DNA from: Alkalihalobacterium alkalinitrilicum
Lineage (GTDB): Bacteria > Bacillota > Bacilli > Bacillales > Bacillaceae_F
Reading direction: 5' to 3'
DNA: 64,000 nt
Assembly: GCF_002019605.1 (NCBI RefSeq)
Contig: NZ_KV917368.1
Location: 4,695,070 to 4,759,069, forward strand
Shown here: positions 1 to 7,706 of the stretch, in pieces
Layout: every line of letters begins with the position of its first letter
Numbering within the stretch: the stretch's first letter is position 1
The notes under the pieces: model-generated
Database searches by the model: none
What the model saw: the letters and a program-made list of their open reading frames with translations, nothing else
What the model was told of the DNA's origin: nothing
Made by a program: the position numbers and the translations under genes

Positions 1-542
1 GAATTAACGGATACGATCAAGAAACAATGCCTGTTAATAACACTCCGATTGGAGAAGGTTATAGTCGTACCAATGGTATCAACTTTGAACAAAGTGAAGT
101 GGCTGACGTGGTAAATAGTAAAGGGGTAACCCTTTACTTCCTTGCTCAAAATGGGGACAACACTTATTATGTACCTGTAACGAGACGAGTAAAAAATTCT
201 GATGATCTAATTCAAGAAGTCGTTAATCAGCTCCTCGCAGGGCCTTCTATCTACTCTAATTTACTAACGGATATTAGGAATGGAGCTGAGTTACTAGACA
301 GCCCTAGATATGAAAATGGAGTGGTAACCGTTAATTTTAATGAAGCCATTTTAAATCAAATGGAAAACACAGCTATTTCTGATGAGGTGTTAAACTTGCT
401 CGTATTATCTTTAACTGAACAGCCTGGTGTTGAAAAAGTAGCGATTGAAGTGAATGGAGAAGCGAAGGTCTTGAAAGCTTCAGGTGAGCCTTTGTCTGAG
501 CCAGTTGGACGACCAATCAATGTTAATACAGGAAAATTTTAA
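1..542 (+). CDS. gerM: Germination/sporulation lipoprotein GerM, C-terminal part (5' truncated by window edge)
   Basis: The reading frame is open from base 3 through the stop at 540-542 and has no start in the window, so only the last ~180 residues are present. The visible part reads as one GerMN domain (phrases LYFLAQNGDNTYYVPVTR and EVVNQLLAGP, then VTVNFNEAI and a closing VEKVAIEVNG segment). Family knowledge: GerM is a membrane-anchored spore protein with two GerMN domains, needed for normal sporulation and germination. The first domain and lipobox would lie upstream of the window. Its position directly before rph matches B. subtilis, which supports the identification. An intrinsic terminator follows at 600-622. 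Confidence 0.88.
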   Translation, partial: INGYDQETMPVNNTPIGEGYSRTNGINFEQSEVADVVNSKGVTLYFLAQNGDNTYYVPVTRRVKNSDDLIQEVVNQLLAGPSIYSNLLTDIRNGAELLDSPRYENGVVTVNFNEAILNQMENTAISDEVLNLLVLSLTEQPGVEKVAIEVNGEAKVLKASGEPLSEPVGRPINVNTGKF

Positions 543-599
543 AGACGAGCATATTAGATTAAAGGAAAATTTGCTATAATAACGAAGTAGTTTAAGAAG

Positions 600-622
600 G
601 GCAGCAACATTGCTGCCTTTTT
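600..622 (+). terminator. Intrinsic terminator after gerM
   Basis: GGCAGC / GCTGCC stem (600-605 with 612-617) around a short AACATT loop, followed by TTTTT at 618-622. It separates gerM from rph. Confidence 0.85.
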
Positions 623-709
623 ACGTGGACAGCGAATTTCACCTTATATTCGAATGAAAAAAGGTGGATACTACATAAGTAAGGCTTTTACAGGGAGGAA
701 TTTTATTAA

Positions 710-1486
710 ATGAGAATAGATAATAGAGAACAAGACCAATTACGAGAAGTAGAAATTATTAGAGATTACTTAATGCACCCAGAAGGATCTGTCCTTATTT
801 CTTTTGGGAATACGAAAGTGATATGTACTGCTTCAATCGAAGATAGAGTTCCGCCTTTTATGAGAAATCAAGGCAAAGGTTGGATTACCGCTGAATATTC
901 GATGTTACCAAGAGCAACCGAACAAAGAAATATTCGTGAATCGTCCAAAGGGAAAGTAAGTGGACGAACAATGGAAATACAACGCTTGATTGGAAGAGCA
1001 TTACGGACTGTCATTGATTTAGAAAAATTGGGTGAGAGAACCGTATGGATTGATTGTGATGTTATCCAAGCTGATGGTGGGACGCGAACAGCTGCGATTA
1101 CAGGAGCTTATGTTGCTATGGTGTTAGCATTACAAAAATATGTTGAGAAAAAGAAACTAATCGAATTGCCTGTTACCGATTTTTTAGCAGCTGTTTCTGT
1201 TGGTATTACCAACGAACAAGGTGAAATTTTAGACTTGTGTTATCGTGAAGACGCAAGTGCTGAAGTGGACATGAATGTTGTCATGACAGGTAAAGGAGAA
1301 TTTGTTGAACTTCAGGGAACTGGAGAAGAAGCGACGTTTTCACGTAAACAGTTAGATAAACTTTTATATTTGGCTGAACTAGGAATTGAAGATTTAATCG
1401 AAAAACAAAAAACAGCACTTGGTGAAAAGATATCAGAAGTGCTAACGAAAAAAATAGAAGGAACGCAAGGGGAAGCAACAGAATGA
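710..1486 (+). CDS. rph: Ribonuclease PH (258 aa)
   Basis: Phosphate-dependent 3'-5' exoribonuclease that trims the 3' ends of tRNA precursors. The protein starts [16 protein letters not shown] and contains the family stretches [32 protein letters not shown] and [19 protein letters not shown]. It covers the whole length of the family in one RNase PH domain. The ATG is preceded by GGGAGG at 692-697. The 3' end overlaps rdgB by 4 nt (ATGA), which implies translational coupling. The gerM-rph-rdgB-ysnB order is that of B. subtilis. Confidence 0.97.
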   Translation: MRIDNREQDQLREVEIIRDYLMHPEGSVLISFGNTKVICTASIEDRVPPFMRNQGKGWITAEYSMLPRATEQRNIRESSKGKVSGRTMEIQRLIGRALRTVIDLEKLGERTVWIDCDVIQADGGTRTAAITGAYVAMVLALQKYVEKKKLIELPVTDFLAAVSVGITNEQGEILDLCYREDASAEVDMNVVMTGKGEFVELQGTGEEATFSRKQLDKLLYLAELGIEDLIEKQKTALGEKISEVLTKKIEGTQGEATE

Positions 1487-2064
1487 AAGAAATAATCGTA
1501 GCTACAAAAAATAAAGGGAAAGTGAAAGAGTTTGAAGCGATACTAGGGCAACTAGGCTATACAATCACTTCTCTTTTTGATTACCCAGACATACCAGACG
1601 TTGAGGAAACAGGTGAAACTTTTGTTGATAATGCGCTTTTAAAGGCAACTACAATCGCAAATCATTTGCAGAAGCCTGTAATTGCGGATGATTCAGGGCT
1701 TATTGTTGATGCTTTAGACGGGAGACCAGGAGTGTTCTCGGCTCGTTATGCTGGAGAAAGTAAAAATGATGCCGAAAATCTAATGAAAGTATTAACAGAA
1801 ATGGAAGGAATTCCTGAGAAAGAGAGAACGGCTCGCTTTCATTGTGCGATCGCCCTAGCATATCCAGATGGATATACAGAATGTTTTGAAGGAAGTTGTG
1901 AAGGGAAAATAACAAAAGAACCTGAAGGAGTAAATGGCTTCGGTTATGATCCGATTATGTACATAGAAGAGAAACAAAAAACGATGGCACAATTAACATC
2001 TGAAGAAAAAAATGAAATTAGCCATCGTGCAAAAGCTCTTCAACAATTAAAAGAGAGATGGTAA
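1483..2064 (+). CDS. rdgB: XTP/dITP diphosphatase, RdgB/HAM1 family (193 aa)
   Basis: House-cleaning pyrophosphatase that hydrolyses non-canonical purine NTPs (dITP, XTP) to monophosphates and so protects DNA and RNA. Diagnostic segments are the N-terminal [15 protein letters not shown] (substrate phosphate binding), the Mg-binding [24 protein letters not shown] region around residues 68-92, and the C-terminal [10 protein letters not shown] and SHRAKAL motifs. Full length for the family. It overlaps rph by 4 nt and is therefore co-transcribed. It corresponds to B. subtilis ysnA. Confidence 0.96.
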   Translation: MKEIIVATKNKGKVKEFEAILGQLGYTITSLFDYPDIPDVEETGETFVDNALLKATTIANHLQKPVIADDSGLIVDALDGRPGVFSARYAGESKNDAENLMKVLTEMEGIPEKERTARFHCAIALAYPDGYTECFEGSCEGKITKEPEGVNGFGYDPIMYIEEKQKTMAQLTSEEKNEISHRAKALQQLKERW

Positions 2065-2111
2065 GACATCACATAACCAAAATGAAGTGGTAGTAAACGG
2101 GAGATGAGCAA

Positions 2112-2630
2112 ATGCCAAAAATTCTAATTATAAGTGATAGCCATGGTTGGAGAACCGAGCTATTGAATGTATTAGAACGCCATCGAAAAGAAGTTGATTA
2201 CATTGTTCATTGTGGAGACTCAGAATTAGAAATAGATGCAAAAGAGTTAAAAGGTGTAATAGTAGTAAGAGGAAATTGTGATTGGGGAAGTGAATTCCCT
2301 GAGGATGTAACATTAAATATATCAGAGCAAATGACGCTTTATGCCACTCATGGTCATCACTATAATGTAAAAATGACGTCTGTTCCATTAAGCTATCGCG
2401 CAGAAGAAGTCGGAGCACAAATCGTTTGTTTCGGTCATTCCCATATTGCAACCACTTTTATGGAAAATGGAGTAGTCTATATAAATCCAGGCAGTATTAG
2501 GCTGCCGCGAAACCGAAAAGAACAAACGTATTGTATGTGTACGATAGAAAATAATAACCAAGTTGACGTGACGTTTTATTCTATAGAAGGTAAAATCGTA
2601 GAAGATTTATCCCGCAACAACTGGCAGTAA
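2112..2630 (+). CDS. ysnB: YfcE/MJ0936-family metallophosphoesterase YsnB (172 aa)
   Basis: Small calcineurin-like phosphodiesterase. Metal-ligand motifs are visible in order: ISDSHG (residues ~7-12), HCGDSE (~35-40), GNCD (~55-58), THGH (~79-82) and GHSH (~110-113), so the active site looks complete. The physiological substrate is unknown for the family. A good Shine-Dalgarno (GGGAGATGAG) precedes the ATG. The last codons, encoding RNNWQ, and the TAA stop lie inside the repeat element that begins at 2611, so the C-terminal tail seems to be supplied by an insertion. Confidence 0.92.
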   Translation: MPKILIISDSHGWRTELLNVLERHRKEVDYIVHCGDSELEIDAKELKGVIVVRGNCDWGSEFPEDVTLNISEQMTLYATHGHHYNVKMTSVPLSYRAEEVGAQIVCFGHSHIATTFMENGVVYINPGSIRLPRNRKEQTYCMCTIENNNQVDVTFYSIEGKIVEDLSRNNWQ

Positions 2631-2791
2631 TACCCCCATTTCAAGACTTCGAGGAATCAAATAAGGATAAGTGGAGGATAAATCACTAGTAATTAGATAA
2701 ATGAACATAGAATGCGCCACGTCCTGTGGCCCTCAACTAACCATCAGTGGGGGAAGAGGAAACCCCCTAACTGATGGAAGTTTCACTTTAT
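2611..2791 (+). mobile_element. IS200/IS605-like transposase-less remnant, copy 1 (degenerate)
   Basis: About 180 bp shared with 58892-59103. It has a left imperfect hairpin (CCCCCATTT facing AAGTGGAGG, with a nested CTTCG segment), then a CCAC-GTCC-TGTGG hairpin, then a right-end hairpin (ATCAGT-GGGG facing CCCC-ACTGAT), ending at TTTCACTTTAT. TTTAT stands both immediately before the left end (2606-2610) and at the right end (2787-2791). There is no transposase. Compared with copy 2 it lacks ~28 bp between two TGTGG repeats, and the left hairpin has decayed. The layout suggests an IS605/TnpB-type element reduced to its ends (MITE/PATE-like). The family assignment is inference. Confidence 0.55.
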
Positions 2792-3052
2792 CGAATACTT
2801 ACGCGATAAAGAGTCGGCTTGTATGGAATACATATTGCATGTAGTTGACTTAAAAATGAAAATACACATTTTACTTATAATGATCCTAATAATATGGTAT
2901 ACTATATAAGTAAAGTCTTTAGTAGTAATTAAATTGAGTCAGCAACATTTAAAAAGTTTTAAGGAACTGTTGACTTTTGATCTGAAATATTATATATTAT
3001 TAATTGTCGTTACGAACATTGTTTCTAACGCAACACACAAAATCAATAACAT
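2792..3052. other. Intergenic leader of the tRNA cluster
   Basis: AT-rich, no coding potential. It holds the likely tRNA promoter at 2970-2998 and several AT-rich -10-like strings around 2876-2910 that lack a matching -35. Nothing else is recognised. Confidence 0.5.
2970..2998 (+). promoter_or_regulatory. Sigma-A-type promoter for the tRNA genes
   Basis: TTGACT (2970-2975), a 17-nt spacer, then TATATT (2993-2998), about 50 nt upstream of tRNA-Gly. Confidence 0.65.
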
Positions 3053-3126
3053 GCGGGTGTAGTTTAATGGTAAAACTCTAGCCTTCCAAGCTAATGTCGT
3101 GGGTTCGATTCCCATCACCCGCTCCA
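3053..3126 (+). tRNA. tRNA-Gly (anticodon TCC)
   Basis: Complete cloverleaf of 74 nt with encoded CCA. Acceptor GCGGGTG pairs with CACCCGC; D arm GTTT/AAAC; anticodon loop CTTCCAA; T arm with GGTTCGATTCC. The outermost anticodon-stem pair appears to be a C-A mismatch (CTAGC facing GCTAA), which is unusual but leaves four pairs. It sits 9 nt before the interrupted tRNA-Arg and shares its promoter. Confidence 0.95.
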
Positions 3127-3135
3127 AATTTATTT

Positions 3136-3575
3136 GTCCCAGTAGCTCAGCAGGATAGAGCAACGGCCTTCAAGAATAGGAGCCTCTGTAAGAAAAGAGA
3201 AACTTGCAGAGTGGACGACACTATATCGGTGAAGCCTTAACAGGTAATGCTGATGGTAATACCGAGGAAACTTACGATCTCCAAAGGAGTGGTTGGATTG
3301 AAACACCACACGAAGACTAAAGGAGATTTAGGTGTTTTAAAGGCTCAGCATAATTTCGAAAGATCTATTACACTGAGGGTAAAAACGCCAAAGAATAATC
3401 AAACAAAGTATATTCACAATGCTATTGATTATCGTGAGGTTCCGTAGAGACTACACGTGTCGCACCTGAAATGGTGAAGATATAGTCCAGACTACAAACA
3501 ACAATAGTTGGTGGCGAAAGCCATGGTGGTAAGCTAAGCCGTCGGTCGGGAGTTCGAATCTCTCCTGGGACGCCA
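3136..3575 (+). tRNA. tRNA-Arg interrupted by a group I intron (mature anticodon read as TCT)
   Basis: The 5' exon is 3136-3170 (acceptor GTCCCAG, D arm GCTC/GAGC, anticodon 5' strand ACGGC plus CTT). The 3' exon is 3534-3575 (CTAA-GCCGT, T arm GGGAG-TTCGAATC-TCTCC, acceptor CTGGGAC, G discriminator, CCA). Joined, they give a normal 77-nt tRNA with loop CT-TCT-AA. From memory, the tRNA of this body in B. subtilis has anticodon CCT; here position 34, the last base of the 5' exon, is T. Group I splicing needs a U there. The splice points are inferred from the requirement for a 7-nt loop and a terminal intron G. Confidence 0.85.
3171..3533 (+). other. Group I self-splicing intron in the tRNA-Arg anticodon loop
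   Basis: About 363 nt between the two tRNA halves. Core signals: the S element AAGATATAGTCC (3477-3488) pairs its TAGTC with GACTA of the R element (GAGACTACACG, about 3449-3459) to form P7. Between them is a P8-like hairpin (CACC-tgaaat-GGTG). P2 is a CTCTG...CAGAG hairpin near 3184-3211. A GGC-GAAA-GCC hairpin (about 3513-3522) fits P9. The intron ends with G (3533). There is no homing endonuclease; the open frame at 3247-3447 resembles no protein and lies in the peripheral stems. P1 is not fully canonical: GGCCT can pair with GGAGCC with a bulged A. Subclass not determined. Confidence 0.85.
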
Positions 3576-3590
3576 TTACATAATAATCAA

Positions 3591-3622
3591 GCACTCTTAT
3601 CTTTTGATAGGGGTGTTTTTTT
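3591..3622 (+). terminator. Intrinsic terminator of the tRNA cluster
   Basis: CACTCTTATC-tttt-GATAGGGGTG stem followed by seven Ts (3616-3622), directly after the tRNA-Arg CCA end. Confidence 0.9.
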
Positions 3623-3689
3623 ATGCCCAACGATAAAGTATTGCATAAATAGCAAAAACGGCGAACGGATCGTTCTCCTCCCTTTTTTA

Positions 3690-3835
3690 CTAACGCTAAG
3701 ATCTCAACTTCAAGGCATTGAGGAAAAAAGACGAAGTGGGAGACAAGGTTTGAGTTACAAACAAAAGAACACAGACTAAGGAAGCCTCGACCTGTGAGAT
3801 CCATATCGTGTGGAGCTCGCCTAACATTCAGTGGG
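3690..3835 (+). mobile_element. Highly degenerate third copy of the IS605-like remnant
   Basis: Shares with copy 2 (58892-59103), in the same order: an ACTTCAAG...GAGGAA...AAGTGGGAGA left hairpin (3698-3740), ACACAGACTAA (3771-3781), a CCATATCGTGTGG hairpin (3803-3815) and CAGTGGGG near 3832. The right end is not recognisable. No coding potential: the open frame on the - strand here is created by the reversed tRNA and repeat. Confidence 0.4.
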
Positions 3836-3879
3836 GATAAATAAAATCACACTTTGTAATGTAACTAGTCATAAACGTT

Positions 3880-3919
3880 AAAAGAGAGAGCGGCACCTAC
3901 CTTATCCGCTCTCTCTTTT
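3880..3919 (-). terminator. Strong bidirectional terminator hairpin
   Basis: AAAAGAGAGAGCGG (3880-3893) is perfectly complementary to CCGCTCTCTCTTTT (3906-3919), with a 12-nt loop. It lies just beyond the stop of the - strand gene ending at 3926. The A/T flanks allow it to act in both directions. Confidence 0.85.
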
Positions 3920-3925
3920 AAATAA

Positions 3926-4339
3926 TTAAGAAAGAAGTTGTTTATAGCTGTTTGCTTCTTGATGGATTTGAAGAACGACGTTTTTAACATTGTTATTTAG
4001 GTCTTCTTCGTTATAGTAGATAATAGTCCAACCTTCTTTTTTTAACGTTTTCTCAAATTTTTCATCCCTAGCTTGCTTTTCATCGATAATCGCAATTCGA
4101 AAAGGGATAAGTGCTAAGTTAATAACGAACCTTCCGCACTCTACATAAGGGGTTACATAATAATTCTGTGAAAAGAGTGCTTGATACAATTTTCGTTCAC
4201 AATCTTTTTTGCACTTATGTTCTTCTAAATTCACGGGTACGAGAAAAGGTGGTTTTTTTCTTCGAATGGAAAGTGTAGGTAAAGCAATTTTAGTAAATAA
4301 AATTTTGTAATTTTTCCATTTAATTTTTAACATATTCAT
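3926..4339 (-). CDS. Small nuclease-fold-like protein (DUF559/Vsr-like), probably inactive (137 aa)
   Basis: Not confidently recognised. The pattern CERKLYQALFSQNYYVTPYVECG..NLALIPFRIAIIDEKQ..DEKFEKTLKKEGWTIIYYNEEDL resembles the Vsr/DUF559 branch of PD-(D/E)XK nucleases: an N-terminal Glu helix, a strand that should carry the catalytic Asp, a strand with a KI/AII-type motif, then 'xxLkxxGWxiixyxxxdl'. Here the position expected to be Asp is Asn (VINLAL), so catalysis may be lost. The N-terminus (residues 1-35) is basic. Start codons GTG 4342, ATG 4339 and ATG 4333 are all possible and the ribosome site is weak. It stands alone between the tRNA region and the ilv operon, divergent from ilvE. 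Confidence 0.55.
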   Translation of the reverse strand: MNMLKIKWKNYKILFTKIALPTLSIRRKKPPFLVPVNLEEHKCKKDCERKLYQALFSQNYYVTPYVECGRFVINLALIPFRIAIIDEKQARDEKFEKTLKKEGWTIIYYNEEDLNNNVKNVVLQIHQEANSYKQLLS

Positions 4340-4509
4340 CACCGAACCTAGTTTTTACAATTCTTCTTCTAACTATTACAAAAGAAGTAAAATTCTTTCT
4401 AACTAGAGGTAAAAAATTTTAAAATAACATTTTCCTAATGTAGTAATGATGTAAGCGGATACAACAAAATTCACAAATCGAAATAGTCAAAAAATTTTAG
4501 AAAAAGTGG

Positions 4510-4538
4510 TTGACCAGCACCGATAATAAGCGTATTAT
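4510..4538 (+). promoter_or_regulatory. Sigma-A-type promoter of the ilv-leu operon
   Basis: TTGACC (4510-4515), 17 nt, TATTAT (4533-4538); an overlapping TATAAT starts at 4536. This is the only good promoter found ahead of ilvE-ilvD. Confidence 0.65.
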
Positions 4539-4669
4539 AATCCTCAAATACAAAATTGTTTGAAAAGAAAAATAACAAACAAAATGCATAGATAAAGATA
4601 ATCTTTTATAATTAATCACTTAATCATTGTAGAAAATGATATGTTTCTATCTATACGACAAGAATTCAA

Positions 4670-4684
4670 AATTTTCTAACAATT
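4670..4684 (+). promoter_or_regulatory. Candidate CodY-binding box
   Basis: AATTTTCTAACAATT differs at two of 15 positions from the CodY consensus AATTTTCWGAAAATT. It lies in the leader just upstream of the ilvE ribosome site. CodY represses ilv-leu genes in B. subtilis when branched-chain amino acids are abundant, so the placement fits. Confidence 0.5.
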
Positions 4685-4710
4685 GTTACGCAACAAGAGG
4701 AGTGTATCGT

Positions 4711-5616
4711 ATGAGTGAACAATGGATTTATTTAAATGGGGAATTTGTTGAAAAGCATAATGCGAAGGTTTCAGTATATGATCACGGCTTTTTATATGGT
4801 GATGGTGTATTCGAAGGAATTCGTGTTTATGACGGTAACATTTTTCAGTTAAAAGAACATTTAGAGCGACTCTATAATTCAGCAAAATCAATTCTGCTTA
4901 CTATTCCTCATTCATTAGAGGAGTTAACGCAGATTATTGTCGAAACGATAAAGATTAATGAACTACAAGACGCTTATATTCGCCTGGTTGTTTCAAGAGG
5001 AGTAGGTAACTTAGGATTAGATCCAGCATCATGTCCTACACCTAACGTAATTGTTATTGCAGAACAATTATCTATCTTTCCAAAAGAATTATACGATAAA
5101 GGGTTAGAGATTGTTACAGTAGCAACAAGACGAAATCGACCAGATGTTTTAAGTCCTAAAGTAAAATCACTTAATTATTTAAATAATATATTAGTAAAAA
5201 TAGAAGCATCATTAGCTGGAGTAAGTGAAGCATTGATGTTAAATAATGAAGGTTATGTAGCAGAAGGATCAGCAGACAACGTATTTATTGTTAAAGGAAA
5301 CAAAATTCTTACACCTCCAGGTTATATTGGAGCACTAGAAGGAATTACAAGAAATGCGATTATCGACATAGCTAAAGATCTTGGATATGAAGTCAAGGAA
5401 GAGCCATTTACCCGCCATGACGTCTATGTAGCTGATGAAGTATTTTTAACTGGTACAGCAGCAGAAGTCATTGCTGTTGTAAAAGTAGACGGTAGAGTCA
5501 TTGGTGATGGGAAACCAGGTAAAGAAACAAATAAATTACTTCAAGCGTTCCGTCAAAAAGTCGTTGAAGATGGCGAAAAAGTGTACTCAGCTAATACAGA
5601 AGTAGAAGTTAGCTAA
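4711..5616 (+). CDS. ilvE: Branched-chain amino-acid aminotransferase, class IV (301 aa)
   Basis: PLP enzyme catalysing the last step of Ile, Leu and Val synthesis and the first step of their breakdown. Fold-type IV signatures: YDHGFLYGDGVFEGIRVY near the N-terminus, the Schiff-base lysine region SPKVKSLNYLNNILVKIEA (Lys around residue 150), the cofactor-binding Glu in EALMLNNEGYVAEGSADNVFIVK, and the phosphate-binding TGTAAEVIAV near the C-terminus. ATG 4711 is chosen because AAGAGGAG precedes it. First gene of the operon; ilvD follows 49 nt downstream. Confidence 0.95.
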   Translation: MSEQWIYLNGEFVEKHNAKVSVYDHGFLYGDGVFEGIRVYDGNIFQLKEHLERLYNSAKSILLTIPHSLEELTQIIVETIKINELQDAYIRLVVSRGVGNLGLDPASCPTPNVIVIAEQLSIFPKELYDKGLEIVTVATRRNRPDVLSPKVKSLNYLNNILVKIEASLAGVSEALMLNNEGYVAEGSADNVFIVKGNKILTPPGYIGALEGITRNAIIDIAKDLGYEVKEEPFTRHDVYVADEVFLTGTAAEVIAVVKVDGRVIGDGKPGKETNKLLQAFRQKVVEDGEKVYSANTEVEVS

Positions 5617-5665
5617 AAAAACGTTCAAGTAGAAGATAAGACAAAAGATGTGGGAGAGAACAAAT

Positions 5666-7333
5666 ATGAGAAGTAATATGATTAAAAAAGGCATCGATCG
5701 TGCCCCACACCGAAGTTTACTAAGGGCTGCTGGGGTAAAAGAAGAGGATATGGACAAACCATTTATCGGTGTTTGTAATTCATACATCGATATCATTCCA
5801 GGGCACATGCATTTAAATAAGTTTGCCGAAGTTGCAAAGGAAGCAATCCGAGAAGCTGGAGGTATTCCGTTTGAATTTAACACAATTGGTGTGGATGACG
5901 GGATCGCAATGGGACATATCGGAATGCGTTATTCATTACCAAGTCGAGAAATTATTTGTGACGCAGCTGAAACAGTGATCAATGCGCACTGGTTTGATGG
6001 AGTATTTTACATCCCAAACTGTGACAAAATAACTCCAGGTATGCTTATGGCATCTGTTCGGACAAATGTTCCATCTGTCTTTGTATCAGGAGGACCGATG
6101 GAAGCAGGAAGAACGAAAGATGGAAAGAGTTTATCACTAGCATCTGTATTTGAAGGTGTCGGAGCATTTGCTTCTGGAAGTATGTCACGTGAGGAACTAT
6201 TAGAAATTGAACAATCAGCATGCCCGACATGTGGATCTTGTTCAGGGATGTTCACAGCTAACTCAATGAATACATTAATGGAAATGCTCGGTGTAGCCCT
6301 TCCAGGAAATGGAACACTTGTAGCAACTTCAGAAGGTAGACATCAATTAATAAAAGATGCAGCTAAACATTTAATGACGTTAATAGAAAAAGATATTCGT
6401 CCACGTGACATCATTACAAAAGAAGCAATTGACGATGCATTCGCATTAGATATGGCAATGGGTGGATCAACAAATACTGTTCTTCATACATTAGCGATTG
6501 CGAATGAAGCAGAAATTGATTATAACATTAGCGACATTAACAAAATTGCTGAACGTGTACCGTATTTAAGTAAAATTAGTCCAGCATCGGACTATTCAAT
6601 GGATGATGTTCATAAAGCGGGTGGTGTTAGTGCCATCATGAAAGAACTTTGTCAAATTGAAGGAGCGATCCATCCTGAACGTATTACGATTTCAGGTAAA
6701 ACAATTTGGGAAACTGTTAAAGATGCTGAAATCACGAATGATGAAGTTATTCGTAGAAAAGATAATCCTTATAGCTCAGTAGGTGGATTATCGGTGTTAT
6801 TCGGAAATTTAGCACCAGATGGTGGAGTTATAAAAGTTGGAGCTGTAGATGCATCCATCAAAGTATTTGAAGGTGATGCTATCGTCTATAACTCACAAGA
6901 AGAAGCACTAGAAGGAATTAACAACGGCGATGTAAGAGAAGGTCATGTTGTCGTCATTCGTTATGAAGGTCCAAAAGGTGGACCAGGAATGCCTGAAATG
7001 CTAGCACCGACTTCATCGATTGTTGGACGCGGCTTAGGAACAAAGGTTGCACTAATTACTGATGGACGTTTCTCGGGTGCCTCAAGAGGTATTTCAATTG
7101 GTCATATTAGCCCAGAAGCAGCTGAGGGTGGACCAATTGCCTTTGTTGAAAATGGAGACAAAATCACATTAGATTTAACCAACCGTACGATTACACTCAA
7201 TGTTGATGATGTTGAGCTGGCAAATAGAAAAGAAGGTTGGAAAGAGCCAGAACCGAAAGTGAAAAAAGGTTACTTAGCTCGCTATTCTAAACTAGTTACA
7301 TCAGCTAATACTGGTGGCGTCATGAAAATATAA
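5666..7333 (+). CDS. ilvD: Dihydroxy-acid dehydratase (555 aa)
   Basis: Iron-sulfur dehydratase converting dihydroxyisovalerate and dihydroxymethylvalerate to the 2-keto acids. Cluster cysteines are seen in [20 protein letters not shown] and [17 protein letters not shown]; other family stretches are GRFSGASRG and [17 protein letters not shown] 5666 (MRSNMIKKG) follows a GTGGGAG ribosome site, and the upstream ATG at 5648 overlaps that site. Full length for the family. It lies upstream of the leucine T-box, so it should escape that attenuation. Confidence 0.96.
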   Translation: MRSNMIKKGIDRAPHRSLLRAAGVKEEDMDKPFIGVCNSYIDIIPGHMHLNKFAEVAKEAIREAGGIPFEFNTIGVDDGIAMGHIGMRYSLPSREIICDAAETVINAHWFDGVFYIPNCDKITPGMLMASVRTNVPSVFVSGGPMEAGRTKDGKSLSLASVFEGVGAFASGSMSREELLEIEQSACPTCGSCSGMFTANSMNTLMEMLGVALPGNGTLVATSEGRHQLIKDAAKHLMTLIEKDIRPRDIITKEAIDDAFALDMAMGGSTNTVLHTLAIANEAEIDYNISDINKIAERVPYLSKISPASDYSMDDVHKAGGVSAIMKELCQIEGAIHPERITISGKTIWETVKDAEITNDEVIRRKDNPYSSVGGLSVLFGNLAPDGGVIKVGAVDASIKVFEGDAIVYNSQEEALEGINNGDVREGHVVVIRYEGPKGGPGMPEMLAPTSSIVGRGLGTKVALITDGRFSGASRGISIGHISPEAAEGGPIAFVENGDKITLDLTNRTITLNVDDVELANRKEGWKEPEPKVKKGYLARYSKLVTSANTGGVMKI

Positions 7334-7384
7334 CAATAGATATAAATAACTATAAATATAAAACGTTGAAGAGGAAAAGTAGTT

Positions 7385-7661
7385 AGTAAGGAACAGCATC
7401 TACAGAGAGCCGCATGTGCTGAGAGGCGGCGATGCTCCTACTGATGAACTCACCTCTGAGTGCCAATTCGAACGTAAGCAAGTAGGGTTGGTCGGGTGTT
7501 CACTGCACTCGTTATTAAAACTGGATGTGGTTTAAAGCTACGTCTATAAGGTGACACTTGTAAAAGTGTCATAAAAAAGGGTGGTACCGTGGAAAGATAA
7601 CATCTTTTCGCCCCTTCTGCTAGAACCAATAGGTTCATTGATGGGGTGGAGAGGTGTTTTT
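7385..7661 (+). promoter_or_regulatory. Leucine T-box riboswitch upstream of ilvB
   Basis: Contains the T-box sequence AGGGTGGTACCGTGG (7578-7592), which pairs with the tRNA acceptor end. The stem I specifier region has CTC (Leu, 7449-7451) in the context GATGAACTCACC. Downstream is a GAACC/GGTTC hairpin within a CCCC...GGGG stem and a TTTTT run (7657-7661) as terminator. Uncharged tRNA-Leu should favour the antiterminator and allow ilvB-leuD transcription. No convincing promoter was found between ilvD and this leader, so it may act as an internal attenuator of the long operon. Confidence 0.92.
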
Positions 7662-7706
7662 ATTTATATTTAGTCAAAAATCAACTGGTAGTGAGGAGGA
7701 AGAAAA

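Larger units (their letters stand above)
4343..4710. other. Divergent intergenic region and ilvE leader
   Basis: AT-rich, non-coding. It contains the ilvE promoter (4510-4538) and a CodY-like box (4670-4684). No T-box was seen in this leader. An upstream in-frame ATG at 4636 exists but lacks a ribosome site. Confidence 0.6.

Noticed and set aside
545-585. TTGCTATAATAACG as an rph promoter
   Set aside because: A -10 hexamer is present at 575-580 but no acceptable -35, and it precedes the gerM terminator rather than following it.
3247-3447. Open frame inside the tRNA intron, possible homing endonuclease
   Set aside because: Only 66 codons, no LAGLIDADG, GIY-YIG or HNH motif, and it lies in predicted peripheral intron stems.
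3451-3804. 117-codon frame on the - strand after the intron
   Set aside because: It is the reverse of the intron 3' end, tRNA-Arg exon, terminator and repeat relic; its sequence is the usual artefact of reading a tRNA backwards.
2630-3840. CRISPR array suggested by repeated blocks in the tRNA island
   Set aside because: The blocks are not regularly spaced and belong to one multi-hairpin element repeated at distant sites; there are no cas genes.
4636-4710. Extension of ilvE to an upstream ATG (25 extra residues)
   Set aside because: No ribosome site upstream of 4636; AAGAGGAG lies before ATG 4711, and family members begin at the equivalent of MSEQWIYLNGEFV.
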